From the NCBI GenBank assembly GCA_031292075.1, contig JARLHW010000115.1, positions 1-64,000 of the forward strand: 64,000 nucleotides of DNA. Reading direction: 5' to 3'. Source of the stretch: Desulfosporosinus sp. (GTDB taxonomy: Bacteria > Bacillota > Desulfitobacteriia > Desulfitobacteriales > Desulfitobacteriaceae). The notes under the pieces are model-generated. The model was not told where the DNA came from. It worked only from the letters and a program-made list of their open reading frames with translations, and made no database searches. The stretch's first letter is position 1. Each line of letters begins with the position of its first letter. Shown one piece after another: positions 16,484 through 25,368 of the stretch. Made by a program: the position numbers and the translations under genes.

Positions 16484-17881
16484 TTATTGAGTTTTCATGT
16501 TAACTACCGTGTTCAGAAGAGAATCCCCTACGGTAATAACTCTTGAATTAGCTTCAAAGCCACGCTGGGCAACAATCATTTCCGTGAATTCTTGGGCTAG
16601 ATTAACGTTAGACATTTCGAGCTCGCCCGACGCCATCAGCGGCAGGCTATTCTGCCCTGCCGCGCCGACCGTTGCTGCCCCTGAGTTATTCGATGTCGTT
16701 AAGAAATTGCTCCCTATGTTCACCAATCCCGCATCATTAGGGAATGTCGCTACCGCTATTTGAGCAATTTTATGATCTACCGTATCGACTCCATTACTGT
16801 ATACCCCGGTAATCACTCCGGTTTGGTCAATTGTGAAGCTGGATAGGGTAGAGGCTTGATTTGTAAAATTATAGCTGAGTGGCTGCGTTGCATCAGTTAA
16901 AGTAGTACCATCTTTCGCGTAAGTGCCAAAACTGATTTGAGATTTACCATTCACATTTGATATAGCGTATTCTCCATTCCCTGGTGTGGCAGAGGTCGTC
17001 AATGTGTATGGAGTCAGCGGGGACGTCGTGCCAAGGTATACAACTGCTCCAGATACGGGAGCATAATCCACAGTTGCAGTAGTAGCTGTATTTGTTGTTG
17101 AAGCTGTCGCAGGAGCAATATAATGCATTTTAGCTGTGGACGTAGTAGGGTCAAAACCTGCAGCGAAGGTTATATATCCAGTAGTTGGGTCATACGAATA
17201 TTGACCTGATGCCGGAGTAGTACCCGCCGAGACACTAGTCATCCCATCAATCGTAAAATTCTCGGCTCCCGCCCCTGGACCGCCGGTGTCATAGGTTGGA
17301 GCTGTCGTACTTGCAGCTGAAAGGCCAGATACACTAATTATTGGACTCGCTTCTGTTATAGGGAAGCTAATTTCTCCCGGCAACGTAGCCCCTAGCTTCA
17401 CATTTATATCCCCATACCCAGTCCCACTCCACGTAGGAGTAGTTGTGTCATCCGCGCCCCAACTATATCCTTGCACCTTAGCCCCTGTTGCCGGATCTTC
17501 AAGGATGCCATTACTATCCGTGCCAAAACCACCAGCACGCGTGTATACTTTCTGAGACCCATCATTCAAAACAAAGTAACCCGGACCTTGGAGCGCTAAA
17601 TCAGTATTTACACCCGTCGATTCGGCACTTCCCTCGGTCATATTCTGGGCAGTTGTAAATGTTTGCCCTAAACCGATTTGGACTGCATTCGTTCCCCCCA
17701 GATTCGTCGCTGTTGACGGGGCTGAGGCCCCTTTCATGACTTGACTAAGTGTGGTGGCAAACACCACACTACTTGATTTAAAACCTGTGGTATCCACGTT
17801 GGCAATGTTGTTACCCAGAACATCCATTTTATTTTGAAACCCATTCAGCCCGGACACAGCTGAGTATAATGAACGCATCAT
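16484..17881 (-). CDS. flgE: flagellar hook protein FlgE
   Basis: 'MMRSLYSAVSGLNGFQNKMDVLGNNIANVDTTGFKSSSVVFATTLSQ', C-term 'MSNVNLAQEFTEMIVAQRGFEANSRVITVGD'. Confidence 0.9.
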   Translation of the reverse strand: MMRSLYSAVSGLNGFQNKMDVLGNNIANVDTTGFKSSSVVFATTLSQVMKGASAPSTATNLGGTNAVQIGLGQTFTTAQNMTEGSAESTGVNTDLALQGPGYFVLNDGSQKVYTRAGGFGTDSNGILEDPATGAKVQGYSWGADDTTTPTWSGTGYGDINVKLGATLPGEISFPITEASPIISVSGLSAASTTAPTYDTGGPGAGAENFTIDGMTSVSAGTTPASGQYSYDPTTGYITFAAGFDPTTSTAKMHYIAPATASTTNTATTATVDYAPVSGAVVYLGTTSPLTPYTLTTSATPGNGEYAISNVNGKSQISFGTYAKDGTTLTDATQPLSYNFTNQASTLSSFTIDQTGVITGVYSNGVDTVDHKIAQIAVATFPNDAGLVNIGSNFLTTSNNSGAATVGAAGQNSLPLMASGELEMSNVNLAQEFTEMIVAQRGFEANSRVITVGDSLLNTVVNMKTQ

Positions 17882-18009
17882 TGGGATTTTCCTCCTCTTA
17901 ATTAAAAATGAACCTACTTGAATTTGAGCCTTAACTAGTTCCTATAGAAATCTCCAACCTCATCAAACTCATGGGGGCGTTGTCGTCGATGCCGTGGGGT
18001 CCGTTGTTG

Positions 18010-18486
18010 TTATGTTGTCGCAGGTGCTTGATCCTGCACTAACGTTACCTGACTCAAGGCCATCGATACCGTCGTACCATCATCCTCTAAGACCTGCAAT
18101 TGCGGAGTGCCGCTCGACACAGTCACCGCATTAACAATCCCTTTAATGGTGGTTACTCCATCCGTTGCCAAACCGCTAACTGATTTTCCGATCATTGCCG
18201 CTCCTTGCGTTAGTGCAGATTGTTGTAGAAAATTTGTCATGTTTGTGTTCAAGGTGTTCACGGAAGTTGCGATATTACTCATCTGTTCTAAAGAGCTGAA
18301 CTGGGCCATTTCCGCTATAGATTGGGTGTTATCCATAGGCTGCATCGGGTCTTGATTTTCCAATTGTGTCGTTAACAGATTGAGAAAGTCACTTTCACCC
18401 AGAGTTTGAGTGGTCTTTGGGGTCGACGTTCCCGAAGTATTAGACGTACCCGTCGCCGCACTGGTCCCGTTAATTGTACTACTCAA
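18010..18486 (-). CDS. flgD: flagellar hook assembly protein FlgD
   Basis: 'LGESDFLNLLTTQLENQDPMQPMDNTQSIAEMAQFSSLEQMSNI'. Confidence 0.92.
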   Translation of the reverse strand: MSSTINGTSAATGTSNTSGTSTPKTTQTLGESDFLNLLTTQLENQDPMQPMDNTQSIAEMAQFSSLEQMSNIATSVNTLNTNMTNFLQQSALTQGAAMIGKSVSGLATDGVTTIKGIVNAVTVSSGTPQLQVLEDDGTTVSMALSQVTLVQDQAPATT

Positions 18487-18497
18487 TTATAGCCCTC

Positions 18498-19979
18498 CTA
18501 AGCGGTTACATTAATCCGATTAACCCCAACTGGTCCCATTAAGACCGAAGTACTAACTGAAGTTAGATCCGGATCCTGATCTTGGTCTAAATGTAAGTTT
18601 TGATAAAATGTCCTGCGAGACTCATCACCTTGAGGACTCTGTTGTCTCTGTTGTTGCGCTCCCCCTTGACCCATTTGTAACATACCACAGTTTACCCCTT
18701 GGTTGGAAAGGGCTTGACGTAAATCAGAGAGGTGATTTTGCAGAAGCTGACCTGTCGCCTCATGAGATGCTTGAACTTGGAGATTAACTTGACCGTTTTC
18801 CCATCGTAAGTCTATTTGGATTTTCCCCAAATCTGCCGGATGAAGCTGTATGTCCAGTTGTTTTAGATCCTGAGTTTTGTTCATGACTTGCTCACGTAAG
18901 ACGGTCGAGATCTGTTCCCATACAGGAACAGCGGTGGTTTTTCCCTCAGCAACATTTGACACAACATTATTACTTAAAACTCCAACTCCAATGCCTGCGC
19001 TTGTACTCTGATTCTGTATGACTTTCACTGCTGAAGGTTCGGAAGGGGAGGTTGACTCTACTTTGTTAAGTTCTTTATTAAACACTCGCTGAACACTCTT
19101 GGGAGTTTTACTTGCTTCAAGACCCACTTCGGTTGATTTCGGCTGGGGGTTTATAAGAACAGCTGCATCTTTAACATCCGTTACCACTTCTGCTTTAAGT
19201 GTTTCCTTAACTCCTTGAGGTATATCTGTGGTTTTGCCCTCTTGGTTCAGTATTGGGTTAAGAGCTTTTAGTAACGTTGAGACCTTCTCATTCAGCCCAG
19301 GTTTAACGTTACTTGACCCAATAGTTGACACGTCAATCAACGATTGAATTCCTTTTTGAGCCGTTAAAGCAGAGCCGATATTAGACTTGTCATCCGCCAA
19401 TGTCATCCAGCCCTGGACGACCTTCACTATATCCTGATTAAGATCCTTTGATCCCCAGCTATCTGAACTTGATAGAGTTTCCTTTTGAGAGGTGTTTGTA
19501 ATCTGCCCGGAAAGAGCACCTAAAAGATCACCTATAACCTGTCTATATTTATCCAACTCCGTAATTTCAGGGTTATCCCCCTGAATATTTTGCGCCGTCA
19601 TCCCTAACTGCGCAGAAACCTCATAATCGTTTCCGGAATTGGCCTCCTTGCCTGCCGGAAGGTCTACCTGAAGCATCGGTTGCGTAAGCAATGGAAACAC
19701 AAAATTACCGTACCCTAGCATACTTCCCAGTTCGTTCGAGTTCTGAGCACTTTGTACGGAATCTTCGGTACTTTGCTTTTTTTCCGAGCCTTGGCCCACT
19801 ATAGCAGAGTAATGCCCTTTCGAATCTGCCTTTTTATTCATCGAGCCACCAAGCATCGCCGCAAACGCTGATGCAGCATTATCAGGGTTGTCTGCCGAAT
19901 CTATTTCCTTTAGGGCTGGTGTCTTCTCCGCTTTGTTACCAGCCTTAAGATTATCCGAAAGGACATGAATACCTGCCAC
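18498..19979 (-). CDS. fliK: flagellar hook-length control protein FliK
   Basis: C-term 'LKQLDIQLHPADLGKIQIDLRWENGQVNLQVQASHEATGQLLQNHLSDLRQAL'. Confidence 0.88.
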   Translation of the reverse strand: MAGIHVLSDNLKAGNKAEKTPALKEIDSADNPDNAASAFAAMLGGSMNKKADSKGHYSAIVGQGSEKKQSTEDSVQSAQNSNELGSMLGYGNFVFPLLTQPMLQVDLPAGKEANSGNDYEVSAQLGMTAQNIQGDNPEITELDKYRQVIGDLLGALSGQITNTSQKETLSSSDSWGSKDLNQDIVKVVQGWMTLADDKSNIGSALTAQKGIQSLIDVSTIGSSNVKPGLNEKVSTLLKALNPILNQEGKTTDIPQGVKETLKAEVVTDVKDAAVLINPQPKSTEVGLEASKTPKSVQRVFNKELNKVESTSPSEPSAVKVIQNQSTSAGIGVGVLSNNVVSNVAEGKTTAVPVWEQISTVLREQVMNKTQDLKQLDIQLHPADLGKIQIDLRWENGQVNLQVQASHEATGQLLQNHLSDLRQALSNQGVNCGMLQMGQGGAQQQRQQSPQGDESRRTFYQNLHLDQDQDPDLTSVSTSVLMGPVGVNRINVTA

Positions 19980-20054
19980 TTGCCGTCACCTCCTATAAAA
20001 ACTTCTATGAAGTATATCGGCAAAGTTCTAATAAAACATTAGAACGATCATTTT

Positions 20055-20807
20055 CTAAAGTAAATCCTTTTTTTGTCGATTAAGTCTTCCTCTTAACCGC
20101 GTAATAGCCTGAGAATGCAACTGCGAAATCCTAGATTCGGAGAGTTTTAATACCGCTGCAATCTCTTTTAAGGTAAGTTCTTCTTGATAATAAAGAGCGA
20201 CCACTAATTTTTCTTTATCAGGTAATTTTTCAACTGCACCTGCAATAAATCGTTTTTGTTCCTCTCTCTCTACCGCTTGAAACTCTTCTTGAACTTCCTG
20301 ATCGATAAGCAAATTGAGGGACGTGCCACTTTTGTCCCCTTCACCATCCACGGTGGTTTCATCGAATGAGGTCAGGGTTAACATTTGGGCCTGAGCCAAC
20401 ACCCCTTCTATCTCTCGAACCTCCACTTTAAGTAAATCAGCGACTTCTTCCACCGTCGCCGCCCGTCCCAACCTAAATTCCAACTCGGCAAATGCATCTT
20501 GAACCCGCTTCACTTTCTGCCTTGCCGAATGAGGAACCCAATCCATGGTTCGAAGTCCATCAATCATGGCCCCACGAATGCGAATGGAGGCATAAGTCTC
20601 AAATTTATACCCCCGGGCAGCTTCGAACCGTTCCAAGGCATCGAGTAACCCAAATACCCCATAGCCGAGTATATCATCCTCGTCAACATGAGGCGGAAGG
20701 GACATGGCTAAACGACCCGCAATACGCTTGACCAAAGGCAAGTATTGTTCAATCTGTTCTTGTTTCCACGGTCCGCGTGCAGCGGCTTCATAACCATTCG
20801 CTACCAA
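20055..20807 (-). CDS. fliA: RNA polymerase sigma factor for flagellar operon (sigma-28/SigD/FliA)
   Basis: 'YLPLVKRIAGRLAMSLPPHVDEDDILGYGVFGLLDALERFE', 'YASIRIRGAMIDGLRTMDWVPHSARQK', 'LTLKEIAAVLKLSESRISQLHSQAITRLR'. Confidence 0.95.
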   Translation of the reverse strand: MVANGYEAAARGPWKQEQIEQYLPLVKRIAGRLAMSLPPHVDEDDILGYGVFGLLDALERFEAARGYKFETYASIRIRGAMIDGLRTMDWVPHSARQKVKRVQDAFAELEFRLGRAATVEEVADLLKVEVREIEGVLAQAQMLTLTSFDETTVDGEGDKSGTSLNLLIDQEVQEEFQAVEREEQKRFIAGAVEKLPDKEKLVVALYYQEELTLKEIAAVLKLSESRISQLHSQAITRLRGRLNRQKKDLL

Positions 20808-20828
20808 GTCTAGCTCACCCCCTTAATC

Positions 20829-20974
20829 GTAGTTCGTAGTACGTAGTACGTAGTTAGTAGTTCGCTAATATTAATGGCACATATCGTATATATAGCCGCT
20901 GGATAATCCACTTATCTACACAAGGAAATTAAACTCCAATAAAGTAATTACCTTTTGTCGAATATCGAACATCG
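20829..20974. repeat. TTCG-module intergenic repeat, locus 1
   Basis: left gtagttcgtagtacgtagtacgtagttagtagttcg; right tcgaatatcgaacatcg ending at the next stop codon. Confidence 0.75.
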
Positions 20975-20975
20975 A

Positions 20976-21368
20976 TTATTCCCAACCCATGCGGCGTACA
21001 ATTTCCGCTTGTCGCTCACTGTCCGGTAGCCCTGAACTCAAATCTTGGTCAAGCTGCCCGGCAAATTTAGCATCGGGTACCTCTGGTTTTTGAAGTTCCT
21101 CTTCTCCCAACGAAACATCAATATGACCACCACGCCCAGAAGGCGAACTGGGCTGCTTTTCTTGAGGTGTCTGCAGGGCCATTCGTTTAAATAAGCTTAT
21201 AGCTCCATTCATCAAGAAATACATCACTCCAAAGGAAATCCCAGCCCGAATCATCAAGTCTGGAATTTCCACCCCATTAAGCCAGCTAAGCAAGACCACA
21301 ATTACAGCTGTTCCTACCGAGAACCGCCAAGACCAGACCTTAAGCAGTTCGTTGTTTTGGACGACCAT
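20976..21368 (-). CDS. membrane protein of the flagellar operon, unknown function
   Basis: ORF 130 aa with two TM-like segments; start adjoins cheD stop. Confidence 0.65.
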   Translation of the reverse strand: MVVQNNELLKVWSWRFSVGTAVIVVLLSWLNGVEIPDLMIRAGISFGVMYFLMNGAISLFKRMALQTPQEKQPSSPSGRGGHIDVSLGEEELQKPEVPDAKFAGQLDQDLSSGLPDSERQAEIVRRMGWE

Positions 21369-21850
21369 TAGACCACCTTTTCTCCATGATTGATCGTTCG
21401 GATGCGTAACTCCCCAGTCCCAACATCAAAATGAATCGTGCGCCCAAAACTTCCTCCAACATCTGCCGCAAGTAACGGAATTCCGTTTCTTTTCAGTTCC
21501 TGTTCCACCGCTTCGGCGTTGCGCTCACCGATCTTCAGAACTGGAGGTTTTCCTGGAAAAGAAAACATCTGGGCTCCGCCAGCTATCTTGGCCTTAAGAC
21601 GAGACTTATGAGCACCCATTCCGGCAAGGTCGTTGAGTAATAATTCCATAGCCGTGTCCACATATTTGGCCGGATTTCCTCCCATGCTTCCACTTGCCGT
21701 CGGCAGCATAATGTGCGCCATACCACCCACTTTCAGAAACGGATCGTGGATGCAAATTCCGATACATGACCCAAGCCCGGCAGTTAACAATATATCTGGA
21801 GATCTTGCCGTTTTATAATCAGCCATTCCCACGCTTATAACGCCGTTCAT
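21368..21850 (-). CDS. cheD: chemoreceptor glutamine deamidase CheD
   Basis: 'TAGLGSCIGICIHDPFLKVGGMAHIMLP', 'KIAGGAQMF', 'IGERNAEAVEQELKRNGIPLLAADVGGSFGRTIHFD'. Confidence 0.93.
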   Translation of the reverse strand: MNGVISVGMADYKTARSPDILLTAGLGSCIGICIHDPFLKVGGMAHIMLPTASGSMGGNPAKYVDTAMELLLNDLAGMGAHKSRLKAKIAGGAQMFSFPGKPPVLKIGERNAEAVEQELKRNGIPLLAADVGGSFGRTIHFDVGTGELRIRTINHGEKVV

Positions 21851-22449
21851 AATCCCAAAGCTCCCAACAATTTCTCCAAGGACCCATCATCAGGCAAAAA
21901 GATAAATTGCCCCTCTATTTCAGGAATCCCGGAGAGTTGCGTATCGATAAATAACACTGTATCCTCCAACGTACCTTCTTCCAAAAAAATAGCATCTAAA
22001 CTCGCACCGATCATATCTACCGCTAACGCTGGTACCGAAGGTTGAAGGGAGATCCCTGAAAGTTGACTTAAGGCAATAATAAAGGAACTCACTAAGATAT
22101 TTCCGACTTCCTTTAAAGCTGATTGTGCCATCTCGTCAGTATAGAGATCCCTCAACTCATCCGTACCAAACAGAGCCTGAACCACTATTTCAGCACTAAC
22201 TACCGGAAATAAAAAGACAGCTTTTCCTGAAGCCTCCCCTTCAACCTTCACGTAGATGACCGCCTGAGGTGTGTCTAGATGGCCAACAATAGCTGCAACC
22301 TGTTCAAACGGGACCACCCAGACTTCCGGCACCGACATTTCAATGCGGCGTTGTAAAAGGTTAGACAAGGCTGTTGCTGCATGTCCCGAGCCAATGTTCC
22401 CCATCTCCCGCAAGGCGTCAAGTTGGAACTGTGTAACGTTCATTTTCAC
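21847..22449 (-). CDS. cheC: chemotaxis protein CheC (CheY-P phosphatase)
   Basis: 'DALREMGNIGSGHAATALSNLLQRRIEMSVP', 'ALKEVGNILVSSFIIALSQLSG'. Confidence 0.92.
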   Translation of the reverse strand: MKMNVTQFQLDALREMGNIGSGHAATALSNLLQRRIEMSVPEVWVVPFEQVAAIVGHLDTPQAVIYVKVEGEASGKAVFLFPVVSAEIVVQALFGTDELRDLYTDEMAQSALKEVGNILVSSFIIALSQLSGISLQPSVPALAVDMIGASLDAIFLEEGTLEDTVLFIDTQLSGIPEIEGQFIFLPDDGSLEKLLGALGL

Positions 22450-23075
22450 ACCAACCCTTTCTTACGCATCGCCCTTTGTATATCAAAGACGCAACGAATA
22501 ATTCGATCTCGCTCTCGTTCTGCAATGTAATCAAATTCCACTGAAATTATGTAACGTTTGCCATCCTCGGTCCTTACGGCCCGGCTAACACGAGCTGCAG
22601 TCCGCAGATCTCCGCTTGGCAAGGCCAAATGAGCATAGATTACTGCATTATTTTCCAGCTTTTTCTCCGTCAAAAACTGCATTCCCCCACCACTTAAGTC
22701 TATCATCATCGCTCTATGAAGGTCACTAAGCCCCTCTTCAGTCACCGTTTCAAAAGTAAGTGGATACATAGCAGGAACCCGAACATAACTTCGGCGTTGG
22801 ACTTTGGACACAGAATCCGTGAGCTCTAAAATAAACACTGAAACCGGAGTTGCAATCCGTTGCACAATGGTAGTCTCTAAGGCGTAGGCAGCCACTTTGT
22901 CCCATAATATCAGTCTCACCTTCGTTCCCTCGTGTAAAGGGATCAGTGGTGCACCAACCGAAAGGGTTTTTTCTCTCACTTCTTCAATGCGTGTCCGATA
23001 TTTCCCTTCATACTCACCTTCCAGAACGATAAGTTCCACCGCGATCCCAGGTAAAAACTTCTCTTTGTACGACAA
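22446..23075 (-). CDS. flagellar brake protein YcgR-like, PilZ domain
   Basis: 'RRSYVRVPAMYPLTFE...MIDLSGGGMQFLTE' PilZ RxxxR and D/NxSxxG motifs. Confidence 0.9.
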   Translation of the reverse strand: MSYKEKFLPGIAVELIVLEGEYEGKYRTRIEEVREKTLSVGAPLIPLHEGTKVRLILWDKVAAYALETTIVQRIATPVSVFILELTDSVSKVQRRSYVRVPAMYPLTFETVTEEGLSDLHRAMMIDLSGGGMQFLTEKKLENNAVIYAHLALPSGDLRTAARVSRAVRTEDGKRYIISVEFDYIAERERDRIIRCVFDIQRAMRKKGLV

Positions 23076-23120
23076 ATCATCACCTCCTTTTCGATATTTA
23101 CAGTTCGAATCTTGATTCTT

Positions 23121-23987
23121 CTAAAACGAACGCAACAATTTGCTCAAGAAACCCCGCACTCCGCTAGCTGGGCGAGGAGGATTAAGATAAATCCCAGCGA
23201 AGGTGCTGGCTATCCACTGAATACAACGATACGCTGAACTTTCCGGAAAACAGATTCCTAAAGGTTCCTGCTGCATGATCGAGCGTCCTACGAGCGGGTC
23301 GTCGTAAACCCACCCAATAAAATTGAGTGAACCATTTAAGAATTTATTCACAGCGGTTTCCAACCGTTTGAATGTTGCCTGAGCGTCTGCTTCAGATCGT
23401 ACCCGATTGATCACTACATGGATGGGTACTTCGCCGGCTTCTTGCCGCAATGTTTTCAATACCCCATAAGCATCAGTTAATGCAGTTGGTTCCGGAGTTG
23501 TTACCATAATAACATCATCTGCTGCCTGTAGAAAATTCATCACCGTATGCCCTAGACCAGCTCCCGTATCAATCATGAGCAAATCTGCCATTTTCTCAAT
23601 TCGTCCTAAATTGGCTAAGACATAGGTCAGTTTTTCTCGTTCTAAATTGGCAAGTCCTTGAACACCGGACCCTCCCGGTATGATTCCTATTCCCCGTGGA
23701 CCAGGCAGAATAATCTGCTCGATCGTTTTTTCTCCGGATAATAAATGCTCGATCGTATATCGTGCTGTAAGACCAAAAGCAATGTCCACATTTGCCAGCC
23801 CTAGATCTCCATCAAGAATCATGACGCGTTGCCCAAGTTCAGCCAGGGCCAAGGCCAAATTTACCGTAAGATTAGTTTTCCCTACTCCCCCCTTACCGCT
23901 GGTCACTGCAATAACTCTCATTTTGTTTTGTTTGCGGTTTTCACCTGAGACTAAAACACGCAACGCGCTCGCTTGATCATGCATGTG
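23121..23987 (-). CDS. flhG: MinD/ParA-like flagellar ATPase FlhG
   Basis: 'VIAVTSGKGGVGKTNLTVNLALALAELGQRVMILDGDLGLANVDIAFGL'. Confidence 0.92.
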   Translation of the reverse strand, partial: HMHDQASALRVLVSGENRKQNKMRVIAVTSGKGGVGKTNLTVNLALALAELGQRVMILDGDLGLANVDIAFGLTARYTIEHLLSGEKTIEQIILPGPRGIGIIPGGSGVQGLANLEREKLTYVLANLGRIEKMADLLMIDTGAGLGHTVMNFLQAADDVIMVTTPEPTALTDAYGVLKTLRQEAGEVPIHVVINRVRSEADAQATFKRLETAVNKFLNGSLNFIGWVYDDPLVGRSIMQQEPLGICFPESSAYRCIQWIASTFAGIYLNPPRPASGVRGFLSKLLRSF

Positions 23988-25368
23988 GCATCTCCTTCCC
24001 AATCACATAGCGCGCCAAAATGCTTGGAGTCGCTGCCTCAATATCATCTGGAACATTTTGACCGTTGGTCAGATAGGCCGTAGGAATCGTTATCTTGCCC
24101 AAGAGATTTAGAATCGTCCCTGCGCGCACTGTTTCATCTAACTTTGTAAAAATAAGATGCGTAGTCAAGGGTTTGAAACTCTGGTAAATTCGAAGTTGGT
24201 CTGCAGACTGAGTGGTCGCACTCATGACAAGCATTGTAAAGTCCGGTTGAGCCTTAGCTAAAAAGGCTCGTAATTCAGACATGTGTAAATCATGGTGCGG
24301 GCTTCGTCCAGCTGTATCAATAAAAATAAGTTCCTTATCCATATGATGATTAAGTGCCTCACGTAACCCAGTCGGAGTCATTGCCACTTCGACAGGTACC
24401 CCAATGAATTCGCCAAACGTTTTCAGTTGCTCTACCGCAGCCACCCGATAGGTATCTACTGTAATTAAAGCAACCTTGCGTTTATCGACAATACTAAATC
24501 CAGCCGCTAATTTGCCGATCGTTGTTGTTTTTCCCACACCAGTTGGTCCAATCAAAGCCACAATCTTAGGTTTATCTGTCCCTGGCTGGATAAGCCCAAT
24601 TGGTTCACATAGTTTGCGGACATTAGCTTCAAGCCGATCATATACCTGGGAATCATTACTCCACTCCTCCTCAGGCAAGGTCTCTTGCACTTTCCGAATC
24701 AGACGCTTGACCAAATTTTCATTGATTCCCCGTTCCCGCAAATGATCCGCCCATCTTTGCAGGACAGCTGGCCAAACACCCTTCTTATCTTCGCCCAGCC
24801 CTTCCATCTGCTCCTCGATTTTCTCCAGTGCCAGACGCATCAACTGAAGTTCGTCCTGCCTAATTCCGGGTTGTTTAAGATCAGGCACAGACACAGGTTT
24901 CTGAGGTCTTACTTCATCAAAATAATCTCCTTGTCTCTCAGCTGGAGTTCTTTCTGTTAGAGTTCTTTCTGTTAGAGTTCTTTCTGCCAGAGTTCTTTCT
25001 GCTAGAGTTCTTTCTGCTAGAGTTCTTTCTGCTAGAGTTCTTTCTGCTAGAGTTCTTTCTGCTAGAGTTCTTTCTGCTAGAGTTCTTTCGGCTAGAGTTC
25101 TTTCTGCTAGAGTTCTTTCGGCTAGAGTTCTTTCGGCTGAGGGTTTCTCGACTGGGAGTCTCACAGCCAAAGGTTTCTCAACCGCAACTGGATTCTCTTC
25201 GATGGCAGCCGTAATTTCCACCTTTAGCTTGCCAAAGAAACCAAAAAATCCGCCCTCCCGAAACTCGCGTGTCTGAAGGATGACCGCTTCGGGTCCCAGC
25301 TCCCGTTTTACTTTGCCCACGGTTTCTGCCACATTATCCCCTACAAATCGTCTAACTCGCACGATCAA
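23977..25368 (-). CDS. flhF: signal recognition particle-like GTPase FlhF
   Basis: 'VALIGPTGVGKTTTIGKLAAGFS', 'VALITVDTYRVAAVEQLKTF', 'FIDTAGRSPHHD', 'FTKLDETVRAGTILNLL'. Confidence 0.95.
   Translation of the reverse strand: MIVRVRRFVGDNVAETVGKVKRELGPEAVILQTREFREGGFFGFFGKLKVEITAAIEENPVAVEKPLAVRLPVEKPSAERTLAERTLAERTLAERTLAERTLAERTLAERTLAERTLAERTLAERTLAERTLTERTLTERTPAERQGDYFDEVRPQKPVSVPDLKQPGIRQDELQLMRLALEKIEEQMEGLGEDKKGVWPAVLQRWADHLRERGINENLVKRLIRKVQETLPEEEWSNDSQVYDRLEANVRKLCEPIGLIQPGTDKPKIVALIGPTGVGKTTTIGKLAAGFSIVDKRKVALITVDTYRVAAVEQLKTFGEFIGVPVEVAMTPTGLREALNHHMDKELIFIDTAGRSPHHDLHMSELRAFLAKAQPDFTMLVMSATTQSADQLRIYQSFKPLTTHLIFTKLDETVRAGTILNLLGKITIPTAYLTNGQNVPDDIEAATPSILARYVIGKEMPHA
24941..25138. 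repeat. 15-bp tandem repeat inside flhF, about 13 units (encodes AERTL/TERTL)
   Basis: gctagagttctttct repeated with near-identity. Confidence 0.95.

Noticed and set aside
24941-25138. CRISPR-like regular repeat
   Set aside because: 15-bp period without spacers and in frame inside flhF; it is a coding tandem repeat.
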